This document shows positions 6,026 through 12,661 of a stretch of DNA of 24,629 bases, in pieces. The notes under the pieces are model-generated. The model did not search any database and was not told the DNA's origin. It saw only the letters and a list, made by a program, of their open reading frames with translations. The DNA is taken from IMG/VR virus record IMGVR_UViG_3300050821_005819, positions 1-24,629 of that record; one strand, 5' to 3'. The first letter of the stretch is position 1. Each line of letters starts with the position of its first letter. The position numbers were made by a program, and so were the translations under genes. Source of the DNA: a virus.

Positions 6026-6293
6026 TTGTTCACCTCTAAAAAAAATGTTGTTTGTTCTTTTAGATTTGCATCGATGAAAATCGATGTCAAGATATTCTCT
6101 TTTACAGAGTAGGGGTAAATATTGCGCGCGAGGAAATTTGCAGAGCAGTGATTACATGAGTTGTAGGTGAATTGTGTTTTTCTCGCGCGCAATAATAGGG
6201 GCGAGTTTGGAAAGGAAAAAACACCAAACATCGCTTTGCATCGAAACATGTCGGGCTGAGAAGGTAAGCTTGCGCGCGTTTTAGAGCCTTGTC
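6026..6293. other. AT-rich intergenic region with repeats
   Basis: No credible gene is seen between the 230-aa HTH gene and the terminator at 6294. The stretch is clearly richer in A and T than its surroundings. It holds a perfect 12-bp inverted repeat ATTGCGCGCGAG (6121-6132) and CTCGCGCGCAAT (6182-6193), 49 nt apart, and a third partial copy TTGCGCGCG at 6270-6278. The 10-mer TTTGCATCGA occurs twice (6065-6074 and 6235-6244). Possible roles are an operator region, a small RNA or a replication site; none can be confirmed by eye. Confidence 0.55.
6065..6090 (-). promoter_or_regulatory. Promoter of the 230-aa HTH gene with internal palindrome
   Basis: On the minus strand, TTGACA (6085-6090) is followed by the perfect palindrome CATCGAT-TTTC-ATCGATG (6069-6086), which overlaps the last bases of the -35 and fills the spacer. 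The -10 is poor (AAATCT at a 17-base spacing). A promoter with consensus -35, weak -10 and a central operator is a common layout for regulated phage promoters. It lacks the AGGACTAT core of P1-P3, so it probably answers to a different protein. Confidence 0.5.
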
Positions 6294-6320
6294 AAAAAAA
6301 AGAGCGCTCGAAAGCGCTCT
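6294..6320 (-). terminator. Intrinsic terminator of the P3 operon
   Basis: Read on the minus strand, AGAGCGCT-TTCG-AGCGCTCT is a perfect 8-bp hairpin with a stable TTCG loop, followed at once by a run of T (the A-run at 6294-6300). It lies 24 nt after the stop of the 238-aa gene. It should end P3 transcripts and insulate the AT-rich regulatory region. Confidence 0.9.
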
Positions 6321-6343
6321 AAACGTATTCCGCAGCAAGCATG

Positions 6344-7060
6344 TCAATGCGCCATGATGGCGATATCGACACGCGCTTTGCTCGAATGCCCGCCGCAGGC
6401 GTTGCACGAAAAGCAGGTCGTTTTGAAACCGGATTCTTTCGAGGCAGGGCAGGCGATTTCGCGCGGTTGAAGCGATTCGGCCTCGGACCGCACGCGAAAC
6501 AGGCGATAGCCGAGCTTGCGAGCCTCAAGGCCTTCGGAAACGCTTTCGACGCTGGCCATGACAAGGTCGGACCATTGAGGGTCTGCAGTGCGCCAATTGT
6601 GGATGTAGCCGGTATGTCCGGCTGTTTCGGCCGAAATTTCCTGCCAGAGCGCAATCGGCGCGGCGGAAGGATTGCCGTACGAGCCAAGACGCAGCTTGCG
6701 GCCAGCGAACATGGCGCGCGCCTCGGCTGGCGTGACCTTGCGATACCGGCCGCGCTTGTATGTCGCCCAAGTGGAGCGCGGCGCTTGGAACGTGCGGACA
6801 TAGCACGGCTTCTTTTTGCCGCGCGCCTTGTAGTGGATCGGGCGCAAGCTGCAATCACCGCAGACGCTGGCGTCCTGTCCCGTCTTGACGGCAACGTGTG
6901 GTGCGACGTCGGAGCGCATGATCCATGTTTGGATCATAGCGCCAGTCTTGGTGTTGTCTGTGGTGTCTGTAAGGCCTGTGGCGATAACAGCTATGGGAGC
7001 TCCATCAATCAGCGACGCGCCTTCCCACAGGATGACGCTATTGGGGTTATGTGGTTTCAT
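6344..7060 (-). CDS. Conserved Cys-rich phage/plasmid protein, 238 aa
   Basis: The ATG at 7060 opens MKPHNPNSVILWEGASLIDG, followed by APIAVIATGL and NTKTGAMIQTWIM. I recognise this as a family common in phages and plasmids (consensus ...NSVLWxGPSxxDGxPIVxIATG...NxKTGxMxQxWIL...). Cys-rich sites follow: SVCGDCSLRP near residue 67, a CYV about 20 residues later, CPASKESG, and CFSCNACGG near the C-terminus. These probably bind one or two zinc ions. GRYRKVTPAEARAMFAGRKL and RLGSYGNPSAAP are further conserved-looking segments. Family members are annotated as hypothetical; no catalytic role is known to me. It follows a 49-aa gene and a hairpin, and is followed by a strong terminator, so it is the last gene of the P3 operon. 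Confidence 0.85.
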   Translation of the reverse strand: MKPHNPNSVILWEGASLIDGAPIAVIATGLTDTTDNTKTGAMIQTWIMRSDVAPHVAVKTGQDASVCGDCSLRPIHYKARGKKKPCYVRTFQAPRSTWATYKRGRYRKVTPAEARAMFAGRKLRLGSYGNPSAAPIALWQEISAETAGHTGYIHNWRTADPQWSDLVMASVESVSEGLEARKLGYRLFRVRSEAESLQPREIACPASKESGFKTTCFSCNACGGHSSKARVDIAIMAH

Positions 7061-7106
7061 GCTGGTTTTCCTTTGGAACTCATCAGTGTGGTCTGGCCAA
7101 CCACAG

Positions 7107-7126
7107 ACACGCGCTTGGGCGCGTGT
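7107..7126. repeat. Intercistronic hairpin
   Basis: ACACGCGC-TTGG-GCGCGTGT is a perfect 8-bp hairpin in the 71-nt gap between the 49-aa and 238-aa genes. No T-run follows on the minus strand, so it is not an obvious terminator; mRNA processing, stability or attenuation are possible. A competing stem GTCTG/CAGAC (7091-7095 and 7104-7108) overlaps its edge. Confidence 0.6.
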
Positions 7127-7131
7127 TTCGT

Positions 7132-7281
7132 TCAGCGTGTGATGGTTTGCAGCTTGGTCACCACATAGCCATTGGCGCGCATGCGAATGCGTTCATTCAT
7201 GGCTGCGACCAAAGTGTCGAATGTCTTGAAGCCTCGATACCCACGCGAGGGTGAGACGAATGAGAACTGGTAGGCCTTCAT
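7132..7281 (-). CDS. Small hypothetical protein, 49 aa
   Basis: The ATG at 7281 gives MKAYQFSFVSPSRGYRGFKT, followed by a helix FDTLVAAMNERIRMR and NGYVVTKLQTITR. GGAG lies about nine to twelve bases upstream. It is the first gene after promoter P3, with a leader of about 30 nt. It is basic, with an alternating strand-helix-strand pattern that could be a small DNA- or RNA-binding fold, but no family is recognised. The open frame can be read further upstream through the promoter, which is not credible. Confidence 0.65.
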   Translation of the reverse strand: MKAYQFSFVSPSRGYRGFKTFDTLVAAMNERIRMRANGYVVTKLQTITR

Positions 7282-7318
7282 TGGGGTTGCTCCACAGGCG
7301 CACCATGCGCCCGCACAA

Positions 7319-7346
7319 CACATAGTCCTATCAGTCCTAATGTCAA
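7319..7346 (-). promoter_or_regulatory. Promoter P3 with tandem AGGACT repeats
   Basis: On the minus strand, TTGACA (7341-7346) and TATGTG (7319-7324) are 16 bases apart. The spacer carries two copies of the shared motif: TTAGGACT followed by GATAGGACTATGTG. It is the rightmost of the three related promoters and marks the start of leftward transcription near the divergence point with the late genes. Confidence 0.65.
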
Positions 7347-7649
7347 GGCCTCGGCATCAACAAAGTGATTCCGCTACCCGTGCGTTACCCGGAATGCCTG
7401 GTCCTTGGGGTAACTTCAATGATATCAGTGACTTGCTCTGATGTGTCATCTGATTGACCATCAGATGGCACGCGTGAACGCGCTTTGTTCGCGCCTGCTC
7501 GGCGCGCGAGCGCAGCCGGCGCGAGCGCAACCAGACGGCGCGCGCGAGCGCTGTGCAGCAGCGCGTCGAACCCCCCCCTAATGGTGCCCTCTAGCGGATC
7601 CGGTTCCGGGGGTGGTACCAATCGCCTAATCCGCAAAAGTATTCCACAA
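7347..7649. other. Divergent intergenic region between early and late blocks
   Basis: About 300 bases without a supported gene. It holds GTTACCC/GGGTAAC (7384-7390 and 7408-7414), with a related GCTACCC at 7373-7379. It also holds a perfect 8-bp inverted repeat CATCTGAT/ATCAGATG (7447-7454 and 7460-7467, 5-nt loop), three GGCGCG(CG)AGCGC direct repeats (7501-7551) and a C8 run (7571-7578). I see no convincing sigma70-type plus-strand promoter for the late genes; a phage-specific or activator-dependent one may lie here. Confidence 0.6.
7501..7551. repeat. Three short direct repeats upstream of terminase
   Basis: GGCGCGCGAGCGC (7501), GGCGCGAGCGC (7518) and GGCGCGCGCGAGCGC (7537) start 17 and 19 bases apart. 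They lie about 100 bp before the terminase small subunit gene, where pac or cos recognition sites are often found. A packaging role is inference from position and iteration. Confidence 0.5.
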
Positions 7650-8141
7650 ATGGACAAAGAACATCCGCATTTAACCTTAGTCGATCACGACGCTGAGTTC
7701 GTTCCGCTCCCGTACTATCCCTGGGACGAGCGACCGCACACGGTCCCGCTCGATCCGGACGAATGCGCGACCGCGATCCACGTCGCCCACGGCTCCCTCC
7801 CCAAGGCCGCCGCCCTTCTCCGCATCCCTCTGATCCGGCTCAGCCGGGCGATTCGCGCCCATCCCCGGCTCCAGCGGGTGCTCGACGAGTCTTTCCAGCT
7901 TGCCCTGCACCGTGCCGCGGCCGTTCCGATCGACACCCTGTTCGACGAAGCCGCCGACGCGCGGCGCCTTGAATGGGCCAGCACGAAGGTGCTGCAGTCC
8001 CGCCTTGCCCAGGGCCACCCGCTCTCCCCCGCGCCTCCTTCGACCGCGCAGTCCGCCAGTCTCACGCTCAACCAGCCGAACCGCAGCATCACCTTCCGCT
8101 GGAGGACCGACGCCGACGAGCCGCCCGGTGACAGCGCCTGA
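7650..8141 (+). CDS. Terminase small subunit (putative)
   Basis: The ATG at 7650 gives 163 aa (MDKEHPHLTLVDHDAEFVPL). Residues about 38-70 (ECATAIHVAHGSLPKAAALL, then RIPLIRLSRAIRAHPRLQ) form a helix-turn-helix-like DNA-binding region. A helical stretch with AADARRLEWASTKVLQ follows, then a Pro-rich link and a strand-rich tail ending in ITFRWRTDAD, typical of TerS C-termini in this type of phage. The gene is immediately upstream of and overlaps the large subunit by 14 nt. The start has only a weak ribosome site, and the frame is open further upstream to 7485, but that part reads as low-complexity. Role: recognises the packaging site and activates the large subunit. The call depends on gene order as well as pattern. 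Confidence 0.78.
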   Translation: MDKEHPHLTLVDHDAEFVPLPYYPWDERPHTVPLDPDECATAIHVAHGSLPKAAALLRIPLIRLSRAIRAHPRLQRVLDESFQLALHRAAAVPIDTLFDEAADARRLEWASTKVLQSRLAQGHPLSPAPPSTAQSASLTLNQPNRSITFRWRTDADEPPGDSA

Positions 8142-9417
8142 ACCCGAAGAGATCGTCCTCCCTTACAAGCCGCGCCGGCACTTCGTCCCGCTGCATGCCT
8201 CCCGCGCCCGCTGGAAATTCGCCGTCTGTCACCGTCGGGCGGGCAAGACGGTCGCGCTCGCCAACACCCTGATCGCCGCGGCGCTCTTGAACAAACGGAC
8301 CACGCCTCCCCCGCGCTACGCCTATGTCGGGCCCTCTTTCGACCAGACCAAGGATCTGGTGTGGAGCTACCTCAAGCAGTACACCGCCAACATCCCCGGC
8401 GTGCGCGCCCTTGAAGGCGAACTGACCATTGTCTTTCCCGGCGGAGCCACCATCCGGCTCTACGGCGGCGCGCTCGCCTATGAGCGCATGCGCGGCATCT
8501 ACCTCGACGGCGCGGTTCTCGATGAATACCCCCTGCTCGCCCCGCAGGCGTTCACCTCGGTGGTGCGGCCGTGCCTCGCCGATTACCGCGGCTTCGCCAT
8601 CGTGTCGGGCACCTCCGCGGGCGACGACCACTTCCACAAGCTGCTGCTCAAGGCCGAGGGCGATCCCAACTGGGCGATCTTCGACATCAAGATCACCGAC
8701 ACGGCTGAGGATGCGCTAACCTTCGCCGAGGTCGAGGAGATGCGGCGCGACATGAGCACCGACGAGTTCGCCCGCGAGATGCTCAATTCCTTCGATGCCC
8801 CGGTCGAGGGGGCCTATTACGCCGAGGCGCTCAATGCGCTCCAGATGCAGAACCGCGTCGCCCGCGTCACCCCGGACCTCAACACCTCGGTCCTGACCGC
8901 CTGGGATCTCGGCATTCGCCATCTTCAGGTGATCTGGCTGTTCCAGCTTGCCGGCCGCGAGGTTCACTGGATCGACTACATCGAAGGAACCGGCAAGTCG
9001 CTCAGCCACTACACCGATCTGCTCGCCTTGAAGGCGCGCACCGGCGGCTACCAGTATCGCGCCCATCTGCTGCCGCACGACGTCGAGGTGCGCGAGCTGG
9101 CGACCGGCTCCAGCCGGCGCATCGAGCTTGTTTCCCTGCTTGCCGAGCCGGTGATCACCGTGCCGCAGCATTCGACCGAGGACGGCATCACCGCGACGCG
9201 GGGCGTGCTCGGCGTCTCCTGGTTCGACGAGACGGCGTGCCGGCGCGGGCTCGCTCGGCTGCGCTCCTACCGGCGCGGCAAGTCGGGCGCTGCGGTGCCC
9301 GACGAGGCCGAGGACGCCGCCGACGCCTTCCGCACCGGCTGCGTCGGAATCCCGATGATATCCAGTGCTCATTTCGGCTCGGGCCGCCTGCGCCGGAAGC
9401 TCAGAGGCCTCGTGTGA
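8128..9417 (+). CDS. Terminase large subunit (ATPase/nuclease)
   Basis: The GTG at 8128 gives 429 aa and overlaps the small subunit gene; the longer open frame is the small subunit region read in another phase. Walker A is CHRRAGKT at residues 34-41. Walker B is GAVLDE at 128-133 with the catalytic Glu. The coupling motif SGTSAGDD follows at about 165. The nuclease half shows TAWDLGIRH at about 255, a mid-domain HDVEVRE, and DEAEDAADAFR near the C-terminus, supplying the acidic residues of an RNase H-like fold. Length and motif order are complete for a TerL. The enzyme pumps DNA into the prohead through the portal encoded downstream and cuts it. No break or missing motif is seen. Confidence 0.96.
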   Translation: MTAPEPEEIVLPYKPRRHFVPLHASRARWKFAVCHRRAGKTVALANTLIAAALLNKRTTPPPRYAYVGPSFDQTKDLVWSYLKQYTANIPGVRALEGELTIVFPGGATIRLYGGALAYERMRGIYLDGAVLDEYPLLAPQAFTSVVRPCLADYRGFAIVSGTSAGDDHFHKLLLKAEGDPNWAIFDIKITDTAEDALTFAEVEEMRRDMSTDEFAREMLNSFDAPVEGAYYAEALNALQMQNRVARVTPDLNTSVLTAWDLGIRHLQVIWLFQLAGREVHWIDYIEGTGKSLSHYTDLLALKARTGGYQYRAHLLPHDVEVRELATGSSRRIELVSLLAEPVITVPQHSTEDGITATRGVLGVSWFDETACRRGLARLRSYRRGKSGAAVPDEAEDAADAFRTGCVGIPMISSAHFGSGRLRRKLRGLV

Positions 9418-9677
9418 TGCTCGGCAACCCCAATCTTACCATGACCCCGGCCGCCCAGCTTGAAACTCAGCCGGGTCAGGCCCATTTTGCTATTCCCGAA
9501 TCGGAAAGGACTTGTCGCGAATGTCTGCATTGGGAGACGCTGAAAACACCGCGGGACCGGATGGGCAACCTCCGCAAAGCGCGCTGCCTGAAGGCGCGCA
9601 AGCTGAGTCCGCCGATCCCGCACTGGGCGAAGGCGTGCCGCCATTTCGAGGTCAGGCCGAACCCTCCAACAATCTGA
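9417..9677 (+). CDS. Small Cys/His protein after terminase, 86 aa
   Basis: The ATG at 9417 shares its A with the terminase stop (TGATG); AGAGG lies nine bases upstream, and a GTG one codon earlier is possible. The N-terminal part is Thr/Gln/Pro-rich. It then has FAIPESERTCRECLHWETLK, followed by ARCLKARKL and IPHWAKACRHFE, giving C-x2-C, C and C in an order that can bind zinc. I recognise this as a small protein found after terminase or near portal genes in alphaproteobacterial phages (HFA...TCxECxxW...CxK...IPxxAxACxxFE). Its role is unknown. Its 3' half overlaps the next gene by 157 nt in another frame. Confidence 0.82.
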   Translation: MLGNPNLTMTPAAQLETQPGQAHFAIPESERTCRECLHWETLKTPRDRMGNLRKARCLKARKLSPPIPHWAKACRHFEVRPNPPTI

Positions 9678-9835
9678 GCCTACTCGCCGACCTCGACGAG
9701 CCCGTGCTGCTCGCCCGGTCGCTGCAGAACTTCGCCGGTGAGCGAACGATCAACCAGAACTGGGCGACGATCCACGCCGGCCTCGTCGACATCAACCGGC
9801 GGCTCGGAGCATTGCAGGCCCCCGGCGCGCGGTGA
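9521..9835 (+). CDS. Small helical protein before portal, overlapping the preceding gene
   Basis: The C-terminal half (LADLDEPVLLARSLQNFAGE, then INQNWATIHAGLVDINRRL) reads as a genuine helical protein and is the only coding frame between 9678 and 9835. The ATG at 9521, with AAGGA about ten bases upstream, would give 104 aa but forces a 157-nt overlap with the Cys/His gene. The overlapping N-terminal part is Gly/Ala/Pro/Gln-rich and disordered-looking. A later GTG near 9634 would shorten the overlap. The product resembles small proteins placed between terminase and portal; a scaffold- or portal-linked role is speculative. No family is recognised. Confidence 0.6.
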   Translation: MSALGDAENTAGPDGQPPQSALPEGAQAESADPALGEGVPPFRGQAEPSNNLSLLADLDEPVLLARSLQNFAGERTINQNWATIHAGLVDINRRLGALQAPGAR

Positions 9836-9850
9836 TACAACCGGCGGGTC

Positions 9851-12661
9851 ATGGAACGCATCTTCGCGCACTTCAAGGACCAGACGTCCCCCGCGACTAG
9901 CGCTTACGATCCTTCCGACCCTGAAAGCTATAAAAACTACATTCGCTCAATGATGAGCGACAGTAGAGATTACGAAACATCGTTTCTCTGCGTCGATCGC
10001 CAGAACGCTCAGCTTTACTATTATGGCATGCAACCGTGGATTGGCCCCTACAATCCCGGTTCTCCCTACATCGGCGAAGACCCCAACGCCACGCTGGGCG
10101 AGATTCTCAACAAGGACAACAACAACCAGCCCAACCGATCGACTTACGTCTCGACCGACGTGCGCGATGCGGTGATGATGATGCTGCCCTCGCTGGTGCG
10201 CCTGTTCGGGGCTTCGGAGAGCCCGGTTTTCCTGGTGCCTCGCACTCAGGAAGAAGTCGACACCGCCGAGCAGGCGACCGATTATGTGAATTATACGTTC
10301 TGGAATGATAATCCGGGTTTTCTGATTCTATACGGCGCGATCAAGGATGCGCTCACCGTCAAGACCGGATTCGTTAAATGGTGGACGGACGATTACAAGG
10401 AAAAGCGGCGCAAGAAGTTCCTCAACGTCACCGCCGAGCAGATCCAGATGATCCTCTCGGAGGATTCTAGCGCGAAAATACTGGAGGTCGGCAATCCGGT
10501 ACCTCAACCACAGCTCCCCCCGCCCGCGATGGCTGCACCGCCCCCTGGTCCGCCGCCTCCACCGCCTGTTCCCGGTCCACCCCCCGGAGCCGGGCCGGTT
10601 CCGCCAAGCGGGCCGCCTGTACCGCCTCCGGGTCCACTCGCTGCTCCAGCGCCAGGACCGATGGCTGGAGCGCCGCCGCCTGGAGCGCCGCCTGCGCCAG
10701 TTGGGCCAGGAAATCCGCCTCCTGGAGGCCCTCCACCCGGAGCAATGGCGGGAGCTGCGCCGCCGCCTCTGCCAGCCAATCTAACTCAGCCGCCGCCGCC
10801 GGTCTTCGACCACGTCGTGATCGAGTTCGAAGTCTCGAAGCCGATCATCAAGGTTGCCGGCGTTCCGCCCGAGGAGATGCGCCTCGATCGCTACGCGCGC
10901 ACCTTTCGCGATTCCCGTCTCGTCGGCCACGAGCGCATCGTGCCGGTCGATCAACTGATTGCGATGGGCTACGACCGCGATCTCTGCCTGCAGCACATCC
11001 AGACTTCGGAGAGCGCCTTCACCGTCGAGCCGCAGTTGCGCAACGCTGCACGCTTCATGGGCACCCGGATGGGCGACGGCGTCAAATACGGCGAGTGGTA
11101 CATCAAAGCCGACAAGGACGGCGACCGTGTGCCCGAGATCCGTCACATCTGCACGATGGGCGACGATCATACGATCGTCGCCGACGAGGAGGCGAACAGG
11201 GTCAAGTTCGCGCTTTTTTCATGCGACCCGATCTCTCACACGATCGTCGGCGACAGCCTTGCGGACTTCACCGAGGACATTCAGCGCATCAAGACCAACA
11301 TGACGCGCGCGATCCTCGACTCTGCGGCCGAATCGATCAATCCGAAGACGGTGCTCAATGAGCTGACGACCACCGTCGACGATGCGCTGAACGACGATCT
11401 CGGCGCTGTGATCCGCACGCGCGGCGATCCGCGCGCGGCGGTCATGTTCTCCAATGTGCCGTTCCTCGGGCAGCAAGCTTTGCCGGTCCTGCAGATGCTC
11501 GATGCAACTTTGCAGCGGCGCACCGGGCTCTCGGATGCGGCGAAGGGTCTCGATCCCAAAGCATTGCAGTCTTCTACGATGCTCGGGGTCGAGGCCGTCA
11601 TCAACGGCGCGCAGGAGCGCATCGAGCTGGTCGCGCGCGTCTTGTGCGAAACCGGCTTCAAAGACTTGTTTGTCGGGCTCTACAACGAGATCTGCGAGAA
11701 TCCTAATCAGCAACGGACGATCAAGATCCGCGGCAAGTTCGTGCCTTACGACACTGGCACGTTCGACGCTTCGATGGCGGTCGAGGTCAACGCCAATCTC
11801 GGCAAGGGCTCAGACCTCACCCGCATGCTGGCGCTCAACCAGATCAAACAGGATCAGCAATTGATCGTCACGACTTACGGGCTCTCCAATCCCGTGTGCG
11901 GCATTCCGGAAATGTTGAACACGATCACCGACATGCTGGCGCTCGCCAACGTGAAGAACGTCGGGCGATACTTCAAGACGCCAACGCCGCAGCAGATGAT
12001 GGCGATTCAGAATGCGCCCAAGCCGCCAGATCCGATGGCGATGGCGGCGCAGGCGCAGATGGAGAAGGTGCGGAGCGATACGTCGAAGGCGATCGGTCAG
12101 CAGAATCTCGACCGCGAGAAGATGCAGACAGAGAATCAGTTCAAGCACGAGCAATTGAAGGCGAAGACCGCCTACGAGTTCCAGAAGCTTGAGATCGAGG
12201 GGGCCAAGGCGGGCGTAGATCACGCGAGCAAGCTCGGTGCGCTCGCGAGCCAGCTCATCAAAACCCAGTCGGATAGCGACGCGCAGGATCAGCAGTCGCA
12301 AGTCGACATGGCCAACGCGCAGAACGATTCGGACGCCCAGGCGCAGCAGCATCAGCAGGCCCAGAGCGACGCCCAGTTGAAGGCGATGCAATTGGCGTCG
12401 CAGCACATGCAGAAAATGCACCAGATTAATTCGCAGCACGTCCAGTCGATGACGCAGATGGCGGCTCAGCATCATCAGGCGATGACTGGCCACGCCGTGA
12501 AGGGCGCGCAAGTCGTTGCCGGCGCGCTTTCCGGTGATGCCGACCGCGACCATGAATCGCACGAGAACGAGCTTGATCGCAGCCATGATGCGCTCACCAC
12601 TGCGGCGACCCTCTCGCAACAGGAGAAGATCGCCAAGATGAAGCCGGCACCGCGGCCATGA
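9851..12661 (+). CDS. Portal protein with proline-rich insert
   Basis: This 936-aa protein lies after terminase and before scaffold and capsid. Residues about 20-215 and 320-700 match the large podoviral or P22/SU10-type portal pattern: YKNYIRSMMSDSRDYETSFL, DVRDAVMMMLPSLVRLF, FWNDNPGFLILYGAIKDAL, ISHTIVGDSLADFTEDIQRI and MLDATLQRRTGLSDAAKGL. Twelve copies would form the ring at the capsid vertex that passes DNA and binds terminase. Residues 216-318 are an insert of about 100 residues, about half proline with Gly and Ala. The last 220 residues are a Gln/Ala/His-rich coiled-coil-like tail (QLKAMQLASQHMQKMHQINS). The ATG at 9851 has only a weak ribosome site. The stop overlaps the next gene by ATGA. 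The portal call is secure; the insert is unusual. Confidence 0.93.
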   Translation: MERIFAHFKDQTSPATSAYDPSDPESYKNYIRSMMSDSRDYETSFLCVDRQNAQLYYYGMQPWIGPYNPGSPYIGEDPNATLGEILNKDNNNQPNRSTYVSTDVRDAVMMMLPSLVRLFGASESPVFLVPRTQEEVDTAEQATDYVNYTFWNDNPGFLILYGAIKDALTVKTGFVKWWTDDYKEKRRKKFLNVTAEQIQMILSEDSSAKILEVGNPVPQPQLPPPAMAAPPPGPPPPPPVPGPPPGAGPVPPSGPPVPPPGPLAAPAPGPMAGAPPPGAPPAPVGPGNPPPGGPPPGAMAGAAPPPLPANLTQPPPPVFDHVVIEFEVSKPIIKVAGVPPEEMRLDRYARTFRDSRLVGHERIVPVDQLIAMGYDRDLCLQHIQTSESAFTVEPQLRNAARFMGTRMGDGVKYGEWYIKADKDGDRVPEIRHICTMGDDHTIVADEEANRVKFALFSCDPISHTIVGDSLADFTEDIQRIKTNMTRAILDSAAESINPKTVLNELTTTVDDALNDDLGAVIRTRGDPRAAVMFSNVPFLGQQALPVLQMLDATLQRRTGLSDAAKGLDPKALQSSTMLGVEAVINGAQERIELVARVLCETGFKDLFVGLYNEICENPNQQRTIKIRGKFVPYDTGTFDASMAVEVNANLGKGSDLTRMLALNQIKQDQQLIVTTYGLSNPVCGIPEMLNTITDMLALANVKNVGRYFKTPTPQQMMAIQNAPKPPDPMAMAAQAQMEKVRSDTSKAIGQQNLDREKMQTENQFKHEQLKAKTAYEFQKLEIEGAKAGVDHASKLGALASQLIKTQSDSDAQDQQSQVDMANAQNDSDAQAQQHQQAQSDAQLKAMQLASQHMQKMHQINSQHVQSMTQMAAQHHQAMTGHAVKGAQVVAGALSGDADRDHESHENELDRSHDALTTAATLSQQEKIAKMKPAPRP
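10496..10804 (+). repeat. Low-complexity Pro/Gly/Ala tract inside the portal gene
   Basis: The DNA is a run of CCG, CCT, CCA and GGA/GCG codons coding PPPGPPPPPPVPGPPPGAGP-like sequence. Fifty-two of about 101 residues are proline by my count. The tract splits the portal core between a strand ending LEVGNP and one starting FDHVVIEFEV. Codon choice is mixed (CCT, CCA, GGT, GGA), unlike the strongly GC3-biased flanks. Confidence 0.85.

Noticed and set aside
5890-6249. Minus frame across the AT-rich spacer
   Set aside because: It runs through the palindrome promoter and into the HTH gene out of frame; residues look random.
6341-7168. Plus-strand frame opposite the 238-aa Cys-rich gene
   Set aside because: The minus strand has the recognisable family, promoter and terminator; the plus frame has none.
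7571-7578. C8 run as a possible phase-variable site
   Set aside because: It lies upstream of the chosen small terminase start, so slippage would not change a supported protein.
10504-10779. Minus-strand Gly-rich frame opposite the portal Pro tract
   Set aside because: It is the complement of proline codons; glycine repeats follow automatically.
11810-12619. Minus-strand Leu/Arg-rich frame opposite the portal tail
   Set aside because: Shadow of Gln/Ala codons on the plus strand; no start signals or neighbours on that strand.
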